The position numbers and the translations under genes are program-made. From Lepisosteus oculatus (lineage: Eukaryota; Chordata; Actinopteri; Semionotiformes; Lepisosteidae), in contig NC_090709.1 of NCBI RefSeq assembly GCF_040954835.1, positions 46,456,976 to 46,520,975 on the forward strand: a stretch of DNA of 64,000 bases, read 5' to 3'. Shown in pieces: positions 8,901-19,872 of this stretch (positions are counted from its first letter, which is position 1; each line of letters begins with the position of its first letter). The notes below the pieces were generated by a model. That model was not told the DNA's origin and did not search any database. It worked only from the letters and a program-made list of their open reading frames with translations.

Positions 8901-8973
8901 TGTTTCCACCCAGTCTCGAACCGGGAACCTTTTGAGTGTTAGGCGAACGTGATAGACACTACACTACTGAAAC
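8901..8973 (-). pseudogene. tRNA-Val (AAC), decayed
   Basis: On the minus strand, GTTTCAG pairs poorly with the 3' strand TGGAAAC's neighbour bases. The D loop has lost G19 (AGTGTC). The anticodon loop still reads CTAACAC. Several changes relative to 51885-51957 are CpG-type transitions. Probably inactive. Confidence 0.75.
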
Positions 8974-9082
8974 CTGCAGGGACCACTGCTGGTGTCTCGC
9001 TTGCGTTTCGGGCTGAGAAAGGGACGCGTCACTTTAGGAAGGGGGCGCTGGAAAGAGGAACAAAGGGCGCAATGAAACAAAA

Positions 9083-9155
9083 TGCCAAAACCCGGGATCG
9101 AACCAGGGACCTTTAGATTGGCAGTCTAACGCTCTCCTAACTGAGCTATTTCAGC
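9083..9155 (-). tRNA. tRNA-Phe body carrying a GCC (Gly) anticodon
   Basis: The copy is nearly identical to the Phe genes at 181 and 52067. Its anticodon loop is CTGCCAA on an intact stem TTAGA/TCTAA, so the anticodon is GCC, which reads glycine codons. D loop GG, T loop TTCGATC, A73 and the TTTT terminator are kept. The acceptor pairs with two wobbles (GCTGAAA/TTTTGGC). It is either a recent pseudogene or an anticodon-switched tRNA. C35, C36, A73, G1-C72 and C2-G71 are also glycine identity bases in many species, which makes the change worth checking. Confidence 0.8.
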
Positions 9156-10153
9156 GCTGCATAGAGTGCACAGCCACCTGCTCCAGCCTACCTGTGTTGC
9201 GGCATGAGCGCACCAAGAGGAGCGGGAGAGTGTTGCAGGAACGTCACGCAGAAGGAAAGCCACCCAGCTGCGCCCTCTGAGCTCTGTCCAGCGCATCTTC
9301 CTCGCATGGACTCCTGCCTGCGACGGGCAGGAAACAATTAGCAAGAACAGAACGACACCCCATGGGTGTCTCATGACCGCACCTTAGGTTGTGACACGTG
9401 CAGGTGTGAGGGGTTGCCGGGCTACTTTGGAGCAGAGCTTGGGCGGAGGGGGGGCGGGAAAGCAGACAAAGAGGTGACACCTCAAGGTCTGCACGATCAC
9501 AGCTCTCCGCCGCCCCAGGCTTCCGCTCGATAAGCTACTGGACACACCCGCCCCTCCTCACACAGACCGTGGAAAAGCCCCCGAGTGGGAGGGCTCTCTC
9601 TTCCTCCCAGGAGCCCTTGGACACGATGCACAGACAGGGCGCGGGGAGCCGCCGCCTGCAAACACGGCTCCAGGCAGGACTCCACTCCGCAGGAGCCGCA
9701 GAGGAGATGGGGGCAGCTTAGCTCCTGTGCAGAGACTTGAGCTGTTGTTGCTGCAGACGCTGTCTTTTCTTTTCTCAGGGTAGGAGTGAAAGTTGAGTTG
9801 CCCTTAGAAATGAAGCAGAGCACTTCGACGTTACTGGTGTGTGTGTGTGCGTGCGCCCTGGTGATTCTGGGAGACAGATCGAACCATTTACAACCATTTG
9901 CTAGTTCAAAGTTGTACAACCCATTTGTATCTGCTAGGCGGCGCAGTCGTCGTGCACAAAGAACGCTTTGATAAGCGTCAAAGGCAAGTCATTCCGAGTT
10001 GGTCGTTTGTGTTTTCCGTTCAGACGCGAAATGCTGAAATGATCTCTCGGCTCCTTGGTTGTCATTTCTGCTCCGTAAAGGAATCACAGCACGCGTCGGC
10101 TTCCAGCATGCTGGGTCGGGACACGATGCTGGGTGTCGACAAGAGCGATGTCT
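9156..10153. repeat. tRNA-array Phe-Asp spacer, copy B
   Basis: The spacer follows the same order as 52140-52770 and then, from about 9760, as 49380-49779. The (TG)n-like patch near 9838 and the GGCGGCGCAG motif are shared with 1500-1740 inverted. It is non-coding. Confidence 0.75.
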
Positions 10154-10225
10154 TCCTCGTTAGTATAGTGGTGAGTATCCCCGCCTGTCACGTGGGAGAC
10201 CGGGGTTCGATTCCCTGACGGGGAG
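10154..10225 (+). tRNA. tRNA-Asp (GTC)
   Basis: A full 72-nt tRNA-Asp: acceptor TCCTCGT with ACGGGGA, anticodon loop CTGTCAC, T arm CGGGG-TTCGATT-CCCTG with one wobble, discriminator G73. All stems close, so it is plausibly active, though no TTTT follows within 20 bp. Confidence 0.88.
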
Positions 10226-10430
10226 TCACTCTCCTTCAACCTCCTTAGAGAAAGGACTGCCTTTCACTTCTCTGTGTCTTCTTTCACAGCACCGTGCACC
10301 TTTTCATTGCTCTCACTTTCAGAGACTCTGCACGGCACACGACTCGACATAAGGACGCGCGTTGAAGTGAAAGCAGGAATCGCTCACAAGTGACTCTGGA
10401 CCTCAACACCTGTTGATGGGTCACCTTTGT
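10226..10430. repeat. tRNA-array Asp downstream spacer
   Basis: The spacer matches 49852-50040 for about 130 bp (CACTTCTCTGTG, CTTTTCATTGCTCTC and onward), then diverges. A further separated piece of the same spacer is at 11281-11480. Confidence 0.7.
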
Positions 10431-10990
10431 CAGACACAGCAGTGGATCCCAAGCCCACCTATACACATACTCACACACACTGACAGATATATGCACACAC
10501 ACTGAAAGACCCACATCCAAATATTCACACAAAGACACTACACACACTCACAGACACACACATAGACACTACGAATACTTATAGACACACATCCACAAAC
10601 TCACAAACACACACTCACACACTGACAGACACCACACACTCCTCACAAACCCCACACACAAACAGACACATACACTCATAACTACAAATACACTATAAAT
10701 AACACTAATACAAATACCACTAATATTGCAACAGTAACACTATCACTAAGACTTACACTATCATCCTAACACTGACACAAAATACTACTACACTAATAAT
10801 ACTAATAATAACAGTAATGCTATCACTAAAACTAACATGACTACTAGTGTAAATAATCTAACCTTATCTCTGTAATTATCACTAATATTAACAGGAATAC
10901 TAGCATTAAAACAATCAATAGCACTATCATCATTAATACTCACATGAAAACTATCATTAATATTAAAACTACCGATTATACTCACACTAA
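10431..10990. repeat. Low-complexity CA-rich and ACTAAT-rich DNA
   Basis: There are long runs of degenerate CACACA/CACTCACA up to about 10690, then degenerate (ACTAAT)n-like sequence to about 10990. No gene is seen. Confidence 0.8.
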
Positions 10991-11280
10991 ATTTAACATG
11001 AAGACACTAGGATTAGTATTAGTTGCTGTCCGTGACGTCACACCGCTCTTTGTGACGAAGGCGAGACACCTAGCCGTGGACAGTGACGTGGCGCCTGTTG
11101 CTGTGGTTACCATACTGATGATTTGTAAACAGTGGAAAAATGCATTTAAACTGTTACCTACACAAATTTATCAACTTGGAACAGAATTTTTAAGCTCTAG
11201 CATACAATGCCTAAACAATCATTTGAATAATAATTCTTTAATTTCAGATTGAACATTATTTACACTAAAGGCACTATGGT
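10991..11280. other. Unassigned; two TGACGTCA-like sites
   Basis: The stretch contains CCGTGACGTCACACC near 11030 and GTGACGTGGC near 11082, which resemble CRE/ATF sites. There is no recognised gene, and I cannot say what they would regulate. Confidence 0.3.
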
Positions 11281-11480
11281 CGTGCACCTTTTCATTGCTC
11301 TCGCTTTCCGAGCCTCCGCACGGCACACAACTCGACATCAGGAAGCACATTGAAGTGAAAGCAGGAAGCGCTGCTATATGCACTGTGCAGATCCCGCCAC
11401 ACTAAGAGGTGAGTGGGTCTGTTCGATCACAGCGCTAGGTGAATCCCCAATCCCCTTTTGTGCGTGGCTACACTACACTA
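11281..11480. repeat. Detached tRNA-array spacer fragment
   Basis: The fragment matches 49918-50060 and 50330-50460 (GCAGATCCCGCCACACTAAG, CGATCACAGCGCTAGG). It ends beside a partial long LTR at 11485. Confidence 0.75.
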
Positions 11481-11484
11481 TGGA

Positions 11485-13831
11485 AACCCTTACGATAAGA
11501 TCTGTTAGGTTTACATGCATATTCTATATATTAATAAATGTATCCTCGTGTATTAGTACCTGTGTGTGCGTTGTTTGAGTTATATCGCATGGTTGGATTC
11601 CAAGACCATTAAAAGAATCAATTTTGTGATTTACTGCCACAAAAATAATTGTCCCAGTAAATGCCCAAACCCCTACAGAACTGGTGCCTCATGAGAGCAC
11701 ACTACAACAGTGTGTTATTCCCTGCCCCAGCCAGTGGAACAGACAGTGAGCCTGTCTCTCAATAATAATAATACAGTGTGTGATCTCCTGTCCCAGTCTG
11801 GGAAAAAGTGAGTCAGCCTCTCAATAATTACAATACAGTGTGATCTACTGTCCCAGCCTGAGGAACACACAGTGAGCCTGTATCTCAATAATAATAATAA
11901 TACAGTGCGTGATCTCCTGTACTAGCCTGAGGAACAAACAGCGAGCCTATCTCTAAATAATAATAATACAGTGTGGGATCTATCCATTGATATATCCAGT
12001 TGTGGTTTATCGGGGGGCTGGGAACAGGAACTGTTGTTATTGTAACACTACTGCCGGGTAGCTGGATCATGACTGGATGTACTCTGAATGCTGTACTCTC
12101 ACATCAAGATGTACTCTGGGTAGCATGAATGAGTCAAAGGTAGCATGTCAAAAGAAGGGAAGTGACTTCTCCCCAAATATCTACTACAGAGGTATCAGAT
12201 ATTGACAGTGAACTTCCTGATGTGTAATTCCTAGACTGAGATGATGTCTCCTACCGTGTTTATACATACTCCAGATGTTATTCATCCTGTTTGTTCCCAA
12301 TGCTGGTTCCAGTATGAATTCTCGAGGAGTAATGTGGACATTTAAGGTTAATGTTCTAATTACATGGGACATCACTTAACTCTGTTTTGGTTTGAAGGCA
12401 ACAACGCCTCAGGACCTCGTGACCTTCAAAAAGGGCGGATATGCAGCGGCAATGATTGTTAATAAGACAGAATTAAGTGTTGCTGTGCTTTCCCAAATGA
12501 GGCCTCATCTCTCTGTTCACCTCTGTGGTGCAGCCACAGAGAAGCTTTTCATGCAGGCTGATTTAAAGATGTTTTCTTTTGATAAGGGACAGCTCCCAAA
12601 GGGGGATGCACTTAGCTAAGCCTGGCTATCATGATCAATGGTCATCCATTGGCGCCTATCTGTCTAGGGAGTGCCAGATGGACATCTGGACTGCATTCCT
12701 AAGTGTAATATCTCACCTTGATCAACCAATCATGGACTGGTAGGGCTGAGTAACCCTCGTGGGACTCTGATGCCCATGGAACTTTCAGCCAATGAACAAG
12801 CTGAAGTTCCTCCAGGTAAAAACAGGCAACACAGAGCTCCAGTGGAATTCTGTGGACTTTTCTAAAGGGAACTCAAAGGAGAATTCCAGGGCAGGACAGC
12901 CCAGGAGCAGAAGGCTCCCAAGGGCAGGACATTCTCGCAGCGCGCCTCCTGACCATCCTGAGACTCAGCCCGGACAACCACGGAACGGCCAGTGTGTCCG
13001 AGTGCCAGAACTTTCCTTTGTTCTAAGAGTCTAGAGCTGAGGTTGCAAGAGAGTAACCAGAGGATCCACCTGAGGTTAGCACCAGCAGCAGGCCTCGTGA
13101 ACAGGTCAGAACTGTGGACAGCTGAATCACTATTCAGAACTAGCTCTTCATCAGGAACGAACCGGTCCTCTTCCTGACTTGCTGGGACCCACAGTCATCT
13201 TTTCTCCTGTGCACAAACTCTTGCTAGTTTCAGCCAAACTAACTAGCCGGTCAGTGAGCATCAGCAGCGCACTGTCGCAAGCTGCACAGCACAGCCTGGC
13301 ACGGAGCCAGAGAGTGCGGATTGGACAGCAACAGCCTGCTACTGTTTCTTTGTGCCCGCAGGAGATCTGAATCCCCAGAGATTGGATGAGTATTCAACTT
13401 CAATGCATTACAGCTCAAGAATTCAATTGTTATCCCAACCAGTTGATATCAATTTAATTCCTAAGAGTTATGTACTTGTTTTGAGCATCTAATGTAGAAG
13501 TTGTAACCAAGTTCAATTACGAAACGGTCTAAATGAATGATATACTGAACGTATGTCCTCTTGATGTATGTAACTCTTTGTAACTGACTGAATATATACC
13601 TTTTGTATTCTGATAACCCTCTCTATAAGATCTGTTAGGTTTATATGCATATTCTATGTAGTAATAAATGTATCCTCGTGTATTAGTACCTGTGTGTGTG
13701 CGTTGTTTGAGTTATATCGCATGGTTGGATTCTATCAAAAGAATCATTTTGTGATTTACTGCTACAATTAATAATTGTCCCAGTAAATGCCCAAACCCTA
13801 CAGAACTGGTGCCTTCAGAGAGCACACTACA
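11485..13831 (+). mobile_element. Non-autonomous LTR element: partial LTR, minisatellite core, full LTR
   Basis: 11485-11706 is the 3' end of a roughly 1.4-kb LTR-like repeat. 11707-11985 is a minisatellite and 11986-12441 is unassigned internal sequence ending in a purine run (AAAAAGGGCGGA). 12442-13831 is a full copy of the same LTR, with ends close to TGTAGCGG...CACTACA and an AATAAA near the 3' end. Other LTR copies are at 43420-44819 (minus, solo) and 56123-57496. I see no gag or pol, so the element would depend on another. It is an old, incomplete copy. Confidence 0.6.
11707..11985. repeat. 60-70 bp minisatellite inside the LTR element
   Basis: Four or so imperfect units of the form CAGTGTGTGATCTCCTGTCC...GAGCCTGTCTCTCAATAATAAT. 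The same unit, expanded, follows the LTR at 57497-58995. Confidence 0.8.
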
Positions 13832-13905
13832 TTTTATTAATACATAAAATATGCATATAAACCTAACCGTAGTGGTCATGAATGAGTTTAGCTCCATTTC
13901 AGAAT
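13832..13905 (-). repeat. Inverted scrap of the long LTR
   Basis: The sequence around AATACATAAAATATGCATATAAACCTAACC is the reverse complement of the AATAAA-proximal part of the LTR (see 13630-13670). It lies directly against the 3' end of the full LTR. Confidence 0.55.
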
Positions 13906-14190
13906 TTAAAATGAATTACAATAAATCTAAGACCATTTCTCTAGGTGGCTTCAATGACACAGGTTCCCTTCCAAATCTCCCAGTTAAATGGTCTAAATTC
14001 TGTTTCACTTACCCTAGTCTAAATGTCTCACTAAATCTTAGAGAATTGTGGAAACTAAACATTGCAGCAATAATTCTAAATGTCCAAATAGACTTGGAAC
14101 TCTGGCTTATTCTCCCTCTTTCCCTTCTGGGCCAAATCAGTTCAGTTCAGATGAAAGTCCTGCTGTACCTTCAGTGCTACCTTTAGTGCC
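13870..14190 (+). pseudogene. L1-clade LINE reverse transcriptase fragment
   Basis: A frame from 13851 reads FSSISEFKMNYNKSKTISL, then LRELWKLNIAAIILNVQIDL, then LILPLSLLGQISSVQMKVLL. This matches the region of L1 reverse transcriptase downstream of the active site (the usual W-LPLSLLGRI--IKM). Only about 100 residues remain. Confidence 0.6.
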
Positions 14191-14224
14191 CCCATCTCCT
14201 CTCATTGTGTGTTTTCATTGTGTA

Positions 14225-14325
14225 TGTCTTGTGTATTTATTTTGTTGCTGTCATTCTGTAAAGCACTTTGAGAATCCACCTTTGAAGGCACTAAATAAAA
14301 TAAAGTTCATTATTATTATTATTGA
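14225..14325 (+). repeat. LINE/SINE-type 3' tail with (ATT)n
   Basis: The tail reads CTGTAAAGCACTTTGAGAAT, AAAGTTCATT and then a short (ATT)n. The same tail motif occurs at 24770, 25475, 27410 and 33220. It resembles the L2-like tails shared by fish LINEs and SINEs. Confidence 0.5.
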
Positions 14326-14957
14326 GTCTTTTATACCCTCTGCATTGCTCCCTGTATGGCTGATCAGGAGGGTTATCACTGACGAGCACTTGCCAGGTGT
14401 ATTTGATCAGTGACAAAGCGGAAATCCTTCCAACTGCCTTTAGAGAGGGGTGGTCTTGGCCTGCCAGACTAACTCATTTACAACTGGGCTTGTCCCTCTC
14501 GGTCACTGTGGGTCATTGTTGGTTTCATTTCATTCTCATATTAAAGAAAGATGATATATTATACTGACCTTGGGAATCTTTAAAATGTGGTATAAACATG
14601 GTACACAGGTGATTGGGAATTTATTAAGGAACAACACCTTAATGTTCTTTTGGCAAAGGCAAGCACAATTCAATCTTATGCAAGAATGTTTTTGAAAGTG
14701 CGTCACTTTATCGTAGATGCTTGTCTCCTTGCAGTGATGTACAAAATGTAATTAGGGTATTAAAAGTCTTAACTCATTTTGTTTCTTCCATCTACTCAGT
14801 GTTATACTCACTTGCCACAGATAACAGAGTTATAGTAAATGAACTCATAAGGAGAAAGGAATCTTGGAAAATAATATATTAAGAATGAGAGAGCTAGAGG
14901 TTATACATTTTGTCAGATCAATTTTCACATGCAGTAGACTAAGGGAAACCTGATTTA
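14326..14957. other. No feature seen
   Basis: The stretch is AT-rich, with no open frame, RNA gene or repeat that I recognise. Confidence 0.5.
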
Positions 14958-16531
14958 CAGTGCTGTGAAAAAGTAAGGATACCTCATGAACAGGTGTGTG
15001 TTTTTCAACATATTTGCATGTATGGATATTTTATCTTCATTTCAACAATATTGATAGATAAAGGTGATCTAATTTAACAACAATGACAATTATTCTTTTC
15101 AATCATTTATTCAACAAAAAAAGCCTGAAATGCAACTGTTTGCTGCGGAAAAAATAAGTACAACCCCTAGCTTCAATACCTGGTGTTGCCCCCTTTGGCA
15201 GAAATCACATCTAGTAGGCATTTCTTATAACTGTCTATCAGTCACCTACATCAACTTGGAATTTTTTTTGCCCAGTCCTCCTTACAGAACTCCTTCAACT
15301 GTGTGATGTCTGAGGGCTTTCTTGCATGTACTGCCCGCTTCAAGTCCCCCCACAGCATTTCTGTGAGGTTAAGATCTGGGCTTTGACTTGGACATTCCAT
15401 AATGCTCCATTTCTTCTTTTTGGGCCACTCTTTTGTGCATTTGCTTCAGTGTTTTGGGTCAATGTCTTGTTGTGTGGTTCACTTACGGTTCAGCTTCAGT
15501 TTTTTGGACAGATGGCCTCACATTCTCCTCAAGTACTCTCTGGTACAATGTGGAGTTCATGGTTGAATCTATGATAGCAGGCTGGCCAGGACCTGAGGCA
15601 GAAAAGCAGCCCCAAACCATAATGCTTCCACCACCATGCTTTACAGTTGGTATGAGGTTCTTTTGGTCAAAGTTTTTGGTTTTCGCCAAACACGTCTGGG
15701 ATTGTGGCTAAAACAGCTCTACTTTTGTCTCATCCATCCAGACCACATTGTTTTAATAGTCCTGATCTTCACCTAGGTGTTGTCTGGCAAACTTCAGTCA
15801 TGAATCTGTATTCTTTTTTGAGAGCAGAGGCTTCTTCCTTCCTGACCTCGCATGTAGGGCTAAGTTGTGCAGTCTCTTTCGGATAGTTGCCTCATTCACT
15901 TTGACATTGACTAAGGCAAGATTTGCCTGTAAATCCCTTGATGTTATCCTGTGTTCTTGGAGACTTCCTGCAGCATCGTTTGGTCAGCTCTTAGGCTGAA
16001 TTTGGTTGGACGACCTGGCCTGGAAAGATTGCCAGTGGTTTTAAATTTTCTCCATTTGTAGATGAGCTTTCGGACAGTGGAATGATTGACTACAAATTGC
16101 TTGAAAATGGCTTTAAAACCCTTCCCAGAGAGCTCTTTTGATCTTGGCATGATAAAGCCACACATCTCAATTCCTAAGACCAAAGCAGACCACAGGTCTC
16201 TGATGTTTATATAAGGCAGTGCCCTCCAAGTTACTCTCTAGTGATTTTCTAATCATTTGCACCTATTTTGGTGCACCTGATTCTAATTTAAGGCATTTGA
16301 TTCAATGATAAAGTTATTGGTGTACTAACTTTTTCCGCACAGGGAAATTGCATTTCTTTTGATTTAAATAGTACAATGATTGCAAAATGTAATTTTTTTA
16401 TGTTATTTTTTAAAATTAGATCACATCTATCCATCGATATTGTTGAATTGATGATCAAATATCCTTTTTTCCACAGATATAAAAAAGACTAACCTCTTCA
16501 TGGGAGGTACATCCTTTTTCACACCACTGTA
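14956..16531 (-). mobile_element. Tc1/mariner transposon (14958-16529) with TA duplication
   Basis: The ends CAGTGCTGTGAAAAAG and, inverted at 16500-16529, CAGTGGTGTGAAAAAG are terminal inverted repeats, and each is flanked by TA. The 1,572-bp length and a minus-strand Tc1 transposase fit the family. The transposase is broken, so the element is a dead copy. It inserts by cut and paste at TA sites. Confidence 0.9.
15240..16153 (-). pseudogene. Tc1-like transposase, DDE type, broken
   Basis: On the minus strand the N-terminal frame gives MPRSKELSGKGFKAI, a helix-turn-helix segment (TVRKLIYKWRKFKTTGN) and the GRP(T)K spacer (SRPGRPTKFS). Further on are VVWMDETKVEL (first catalytic D), IPTVKHGGGSIMVWGCFSAS, DPKH (second D, followed at once by a stop) and DLNLTEMLWGDLKR (third acidic residue, E). 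All three catalytic residues remain but lie in different frames with stops, so there is no active enzyme. Confidence 0.85.
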
Positions 16532-16934
16532 TGATATACTGTATAAGTTACTACATAGATTACATATCACATCCTGTCTTTAAACAGAGTGAAGGCTGCC
16601 AGTTCACCTTTATGTGTAACTGGAAACTCTCATTATTACTGGGACTGCAGATGGTTTTCATGTTTCTGAAGCTTTCTTTCTCAGGCACTGAGGGGTGTTT
16701 TTCATATTAAAAGAGTGAAGCCTGGCCTCTTTACCTGTGGCCTACCTTCTAAAATGGCAACACATTTTCAGCTTCTGGATTAATTATTTTTAGCAAAGAC
16801 ATAATTTTTCAGCAACTGGATGGATAGAAAAAACACTTCAAACACTTTGGTAAAGAGACGTTTTTAGTGTACTGACCCATGAAAGGCCTAATACAGTTCT
16901 GAAGGGGAACGGAAGATCTTTCCATGGTCACCTC
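16532..16934. other. No feature seen
   Basis: AT-rich, without a convincing frame or repeat. Confidence 0.5.
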
Positions 16935-17160
16935 TTATTGAGTAATGGTGTGGTGGCTCTGTGGCTGGTTCAGATCCCATGTCCAGCAGAGGAATCCTAC
17001 TATGTTGGGCCCCTGAGCAAGGCCCTTAACCCCAACTACTCCAGGGGTGCTGTATAAATGGCTGACCCTGTGCTCTGACCCCAAGCTTCTCTGCCTGTCA
17101 GTGTGTCTCATGGAGAGCAAGTGGGGGCATGTGAAAAGACAAATTACTAATAAAATAAAT
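16935..17160 (+). repeat. Fish SINE, decayed
   Basis: The conserved block is CCCTGAGCAAGGCCCTTAAC, then ACTCCAGGGGTGCTGTATAAATGGCTGACCC with CTCTGACCCC after it. This is the central domain of a widespread fish SINE group (V-SINE-like). The 5' tRNA-like head (GGTGTGGTGGCTCTGTGGCTGG) is eroded, and the tail ends in AATAAAATAAA. Confidence 0.65.
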
Positions 17161-18347
17161 TGTATATTGTTAATAAAGTGATCTTATCTATTAGCCAGTG
17201 GAGCAAGCAGGATTGCAGCTGAAAGGTTATTGTGTTTAAAGAGGAATTCCTTCTGGCCTTCCACACACTGAGGGAGGAGGGGAGCTCTGCTGGATGGGAA
17301 GAGTGGCTGGATTTGGAGAGGAGATGGGACAGTCACTAGAGAGCTAGAAGGGATATGGATATTTCAGTGTTTCTGTACCCATATTGTATACTATTTTCTT
17401 TTATGGTTTATTCCTAATTCTCTTTAATGATGGTAATCACATAATGATGGTATGTGAACTGTATGTGAATAATAAATTTCAAGAAAATAAACGCAGCTGT
17501 TAAACGTCTTCAAAGGGACGCCAGCGGGAACAATTGAACCTCCAACCAGTCCACTTGGTTCAGTTGGTAGAGCATGGGGTTCTTAATTTCTAGTTGGAAG
17601 TAACAAGTAATAAAACTCCAGCACATTAAAATGTGTTTCAACCTTTAAGTTGTGGCTTTACAAACTAGGATATTGAGGGAGCACACATACAGTACACACT
17701 GTGCGATGGAGAACAAATTGAAATCCATGTCTGTGCTGTGAAGGAGATTCTCAAACACTTCTATCATATTTCTTTCACAATAGGACCTGAGTGTCTCCCG
17801 GTTCCCATTTCACTGAATTTCATTGAAGATTTGGGGATTTATAATGAAAGAATCAGTAGCCTCAAAATGCAAAAGCTTCGCTTCTCAGTGATCATGAAGG
17901 CCCTGGCCGACTGCACAGGGAAGGGTGGTGACGTCACCAAACCAGCTCGCACAACCTGTAATGTTGGCCGTATGCGTTACAATAGCATGTGCCCCCGACG
18001 ATGCTATTGATATGTTATATGTGCTCTTGTTTGTATTTTATGCATTTTTGTTGTTAAAATTAAAAGTAAAAAATAGCTTTCCAGATGCGTGCTGCTGTAA
18101 AAATGAAATGACATCAAGGGCGCTGTACGCAGAGGTCTGAAGCCTGTTCAGGCCTTCTGAAGTTCCACAGAAGAACTACATCCAGAGGTGCTAAAGAAGT
18201 CAAGTTTTTTCCATGAGAGGGGAAGCATCTCAGAAAAAGCAGGGGCAGTGGGTTCCACAGTCATAACGCCACTAAGTCAGATGACAAGAGCAAAAGCCAC
18301 CCGGCTTTCTCCGTGCAATTAATGAGACAAACTGATACAGCAGAGTG
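17161..18347. other. Mostly unassigned; tRNA-Lys-like scrap at 17549-17600
   Basis: The scrap at 17549 reads TTCAGTTGGTAGAGCATGG, then GTTCTTAATTTCTAG, the D and anticodon arms of tRNA-Lys (CTT); the T arm is not seen. A 90-codon frame at 17738 has no recognisable family and may be chance. The rest shows nothing. Confidence 0.4.
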
Positions 18348-18429
18348 GGTAGTGTGGCTGAACAGTCAAAGGCACTTAATTAAGGATTCAGTCTCTTTGG
18401 GGGCATGGGTTTGAATCCCACTGCTGCTA
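18348..18429 (+). pseudogene. tRNA-Leu (AAG), full length but decayed
   Basis: An 82-nt match to tRNA-Leu with its long variable arm: GGTAGTGTGGCTGAACAGTC, anticodon loop TTAAGGA (AAG), variable arm CTCTTTGGGGGC, T loop TTTGAAT. The acceptor pairs. Most changes are C to T or G to A at former CpG sites, one anticodon-stem pair is lost, and C56 is T. It stands alone, outside the array. Confidence 0.82.
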
Positions 18430-19245
18430 GGTGCTGTCAAGACCCCCTTTCAACTGACTTCAATCACAAGGAAGGGAATTGCTTTTGGACAGTCTCTTGA
18501 AAAACTAAGCAAAGTGTTTAAAGATACTTTGTCAGCTTGACATCAAGGGAGAAAAATAAAAACTTCCTTGCATCCTCTCAACCCAAATGCGCTTTGCCAC
18601 CTTCTGTGTTATGCAGGGAACAATGTCTGCAGAGATCACTTTTGAGTCAGTGCAAATTGCAGTGTGCCATGAATTTCAACTTATCGCTTAGATAAAGATG
18701 TCAATAAATCTTTCATTCAATATCAGCCGTGTTATTGGTACCGAACGCTAAATGTAGGCAAGTAGGAGAAGATCATCATGAGACTCAAGACATTCTGGTC
18801 TTTTCTTCTTTTGAGGACGAATGGATTACTGTGTTGCAAAAATCAATTCAGAATCAAAATCCTCCCCTATTGCTGTTGCTTCTTTGATAGTTTCATTAAA
18901 TCCTTCAACTGAATGTCGATATTGGGTGACAATATCGTACAAATTGTGGTTTTCTTTTGATCGCCAATTTTATTAAAATACCAGCCTCTTTTACTGTTGT
19001 CGTAGATATTTCACCAGGTATAATACTTCTCCTTGCATTCTCAGATTAAATCTTTTAAAACTACATCAACATTACAATAGATTGAACAGCATTTATGGTT
19101 ACAGATTATTAAAGTTAAGGTAAATAAACGAAAATATAAAAATATAACTGTACAGTCCTAACCTACTAATATCGCTGATCTGTCTTTTTGCACACCACAC
19201 AGGCCACAACACTAGACTCTGGACTACCACATCATTAAAAGCCAG
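18430..19245. other. No feature seen
   Basis: No open frame, RNA gene or repeat that I can name. Confidence 0.5.
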
Positions 19246-19742
19246 TGTAACGAACAGTTCTTTCCGGACCCTATGCGGACGACACAATCCGACGAAGTGG
19301 GGGAACACTAGGGAAACGTCATGCAGGAATACGGGGCTGAAGACAGGGGGGCGTGTCCAAGGTGCGCTGGTGCACGGGGGAGGTGTGGCCGAGGCGAACA
19401 ATCCCAAAGAGTAATCCTTAGAGTATCCAAAAACACACGAGAAAGTCCAAAACCAGGAGATCCATCAAAACACGAAGTTAAAACCACGAAGGCCGGGTCG
19501 GAACCGGCGGACAGGGAACGGGAACGGGAACAGGAACGGGAACAGAGGTTAAACCTGAACGGGACCAGGCGCTTCCAGGTCCCGGACTCGCACGATACGG
19601 AAATCAGGTGCAGAGCCCGGATGAGCGTCAGCGCCTGGCTTTTAAGGTGGGCTGGGAATAGGGAGCAGGTGCACAGAATAAGGTCTCACGTTAAAGGGCT
19701 GGAGCACCCTTAAGGAGGGGGGACTATAATCGTGACAGCCAG
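19241..19742. mobile_element. Solo LTR (19246-19737) with GCCAG duplication
   Basis: A 492-bp insert with ends TGTAACG and CGTGACA and flanking 5-bp repeats GCCAG on both sides. It has no internal coding region. The ends and the 5-bp duplication fit a Gypsy-like LTR. It holds a short GGGAACGGGAACAGGAAC-type tandem run near 19510-19545. The target duplication is perfect, so it is not very old. Confidence 0.85.
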
Positions 19743-19795
19743 CTGTTATACGTCAAATTGACAAATTGTTATTGTTAGCCGGGACAATAACCAGT

Positions 19796-19872
19796 GCCTG
19801 ACTAGCTCAGCTGTTAGAGCATGAGACTCTTAATCTCAGGGTCATGTACAGTATTTGAGCCCTATGCTAGGT
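19796..19872 (+). pseudogene. tRNA-Lys (CTT), T arm disrupted
   Basis: GCCTGACTAGCTCAGCTGTT, then AGAGCATGAGACTCTTAATC matches tRNA-Lys through the anticodon stem (loop CTCTTAA). The T arm reads GTACAGTATTTGAGCCCTAT, with extra bases and no proper stem. A lone decayed copy or a SINE head. Confidence 0.75.

Noticed and set aside
17738-18010. 90-residue frame as a small gene
   Set aside because: No recognisable domain, no splice or promoter context, and length within chance for this composition.
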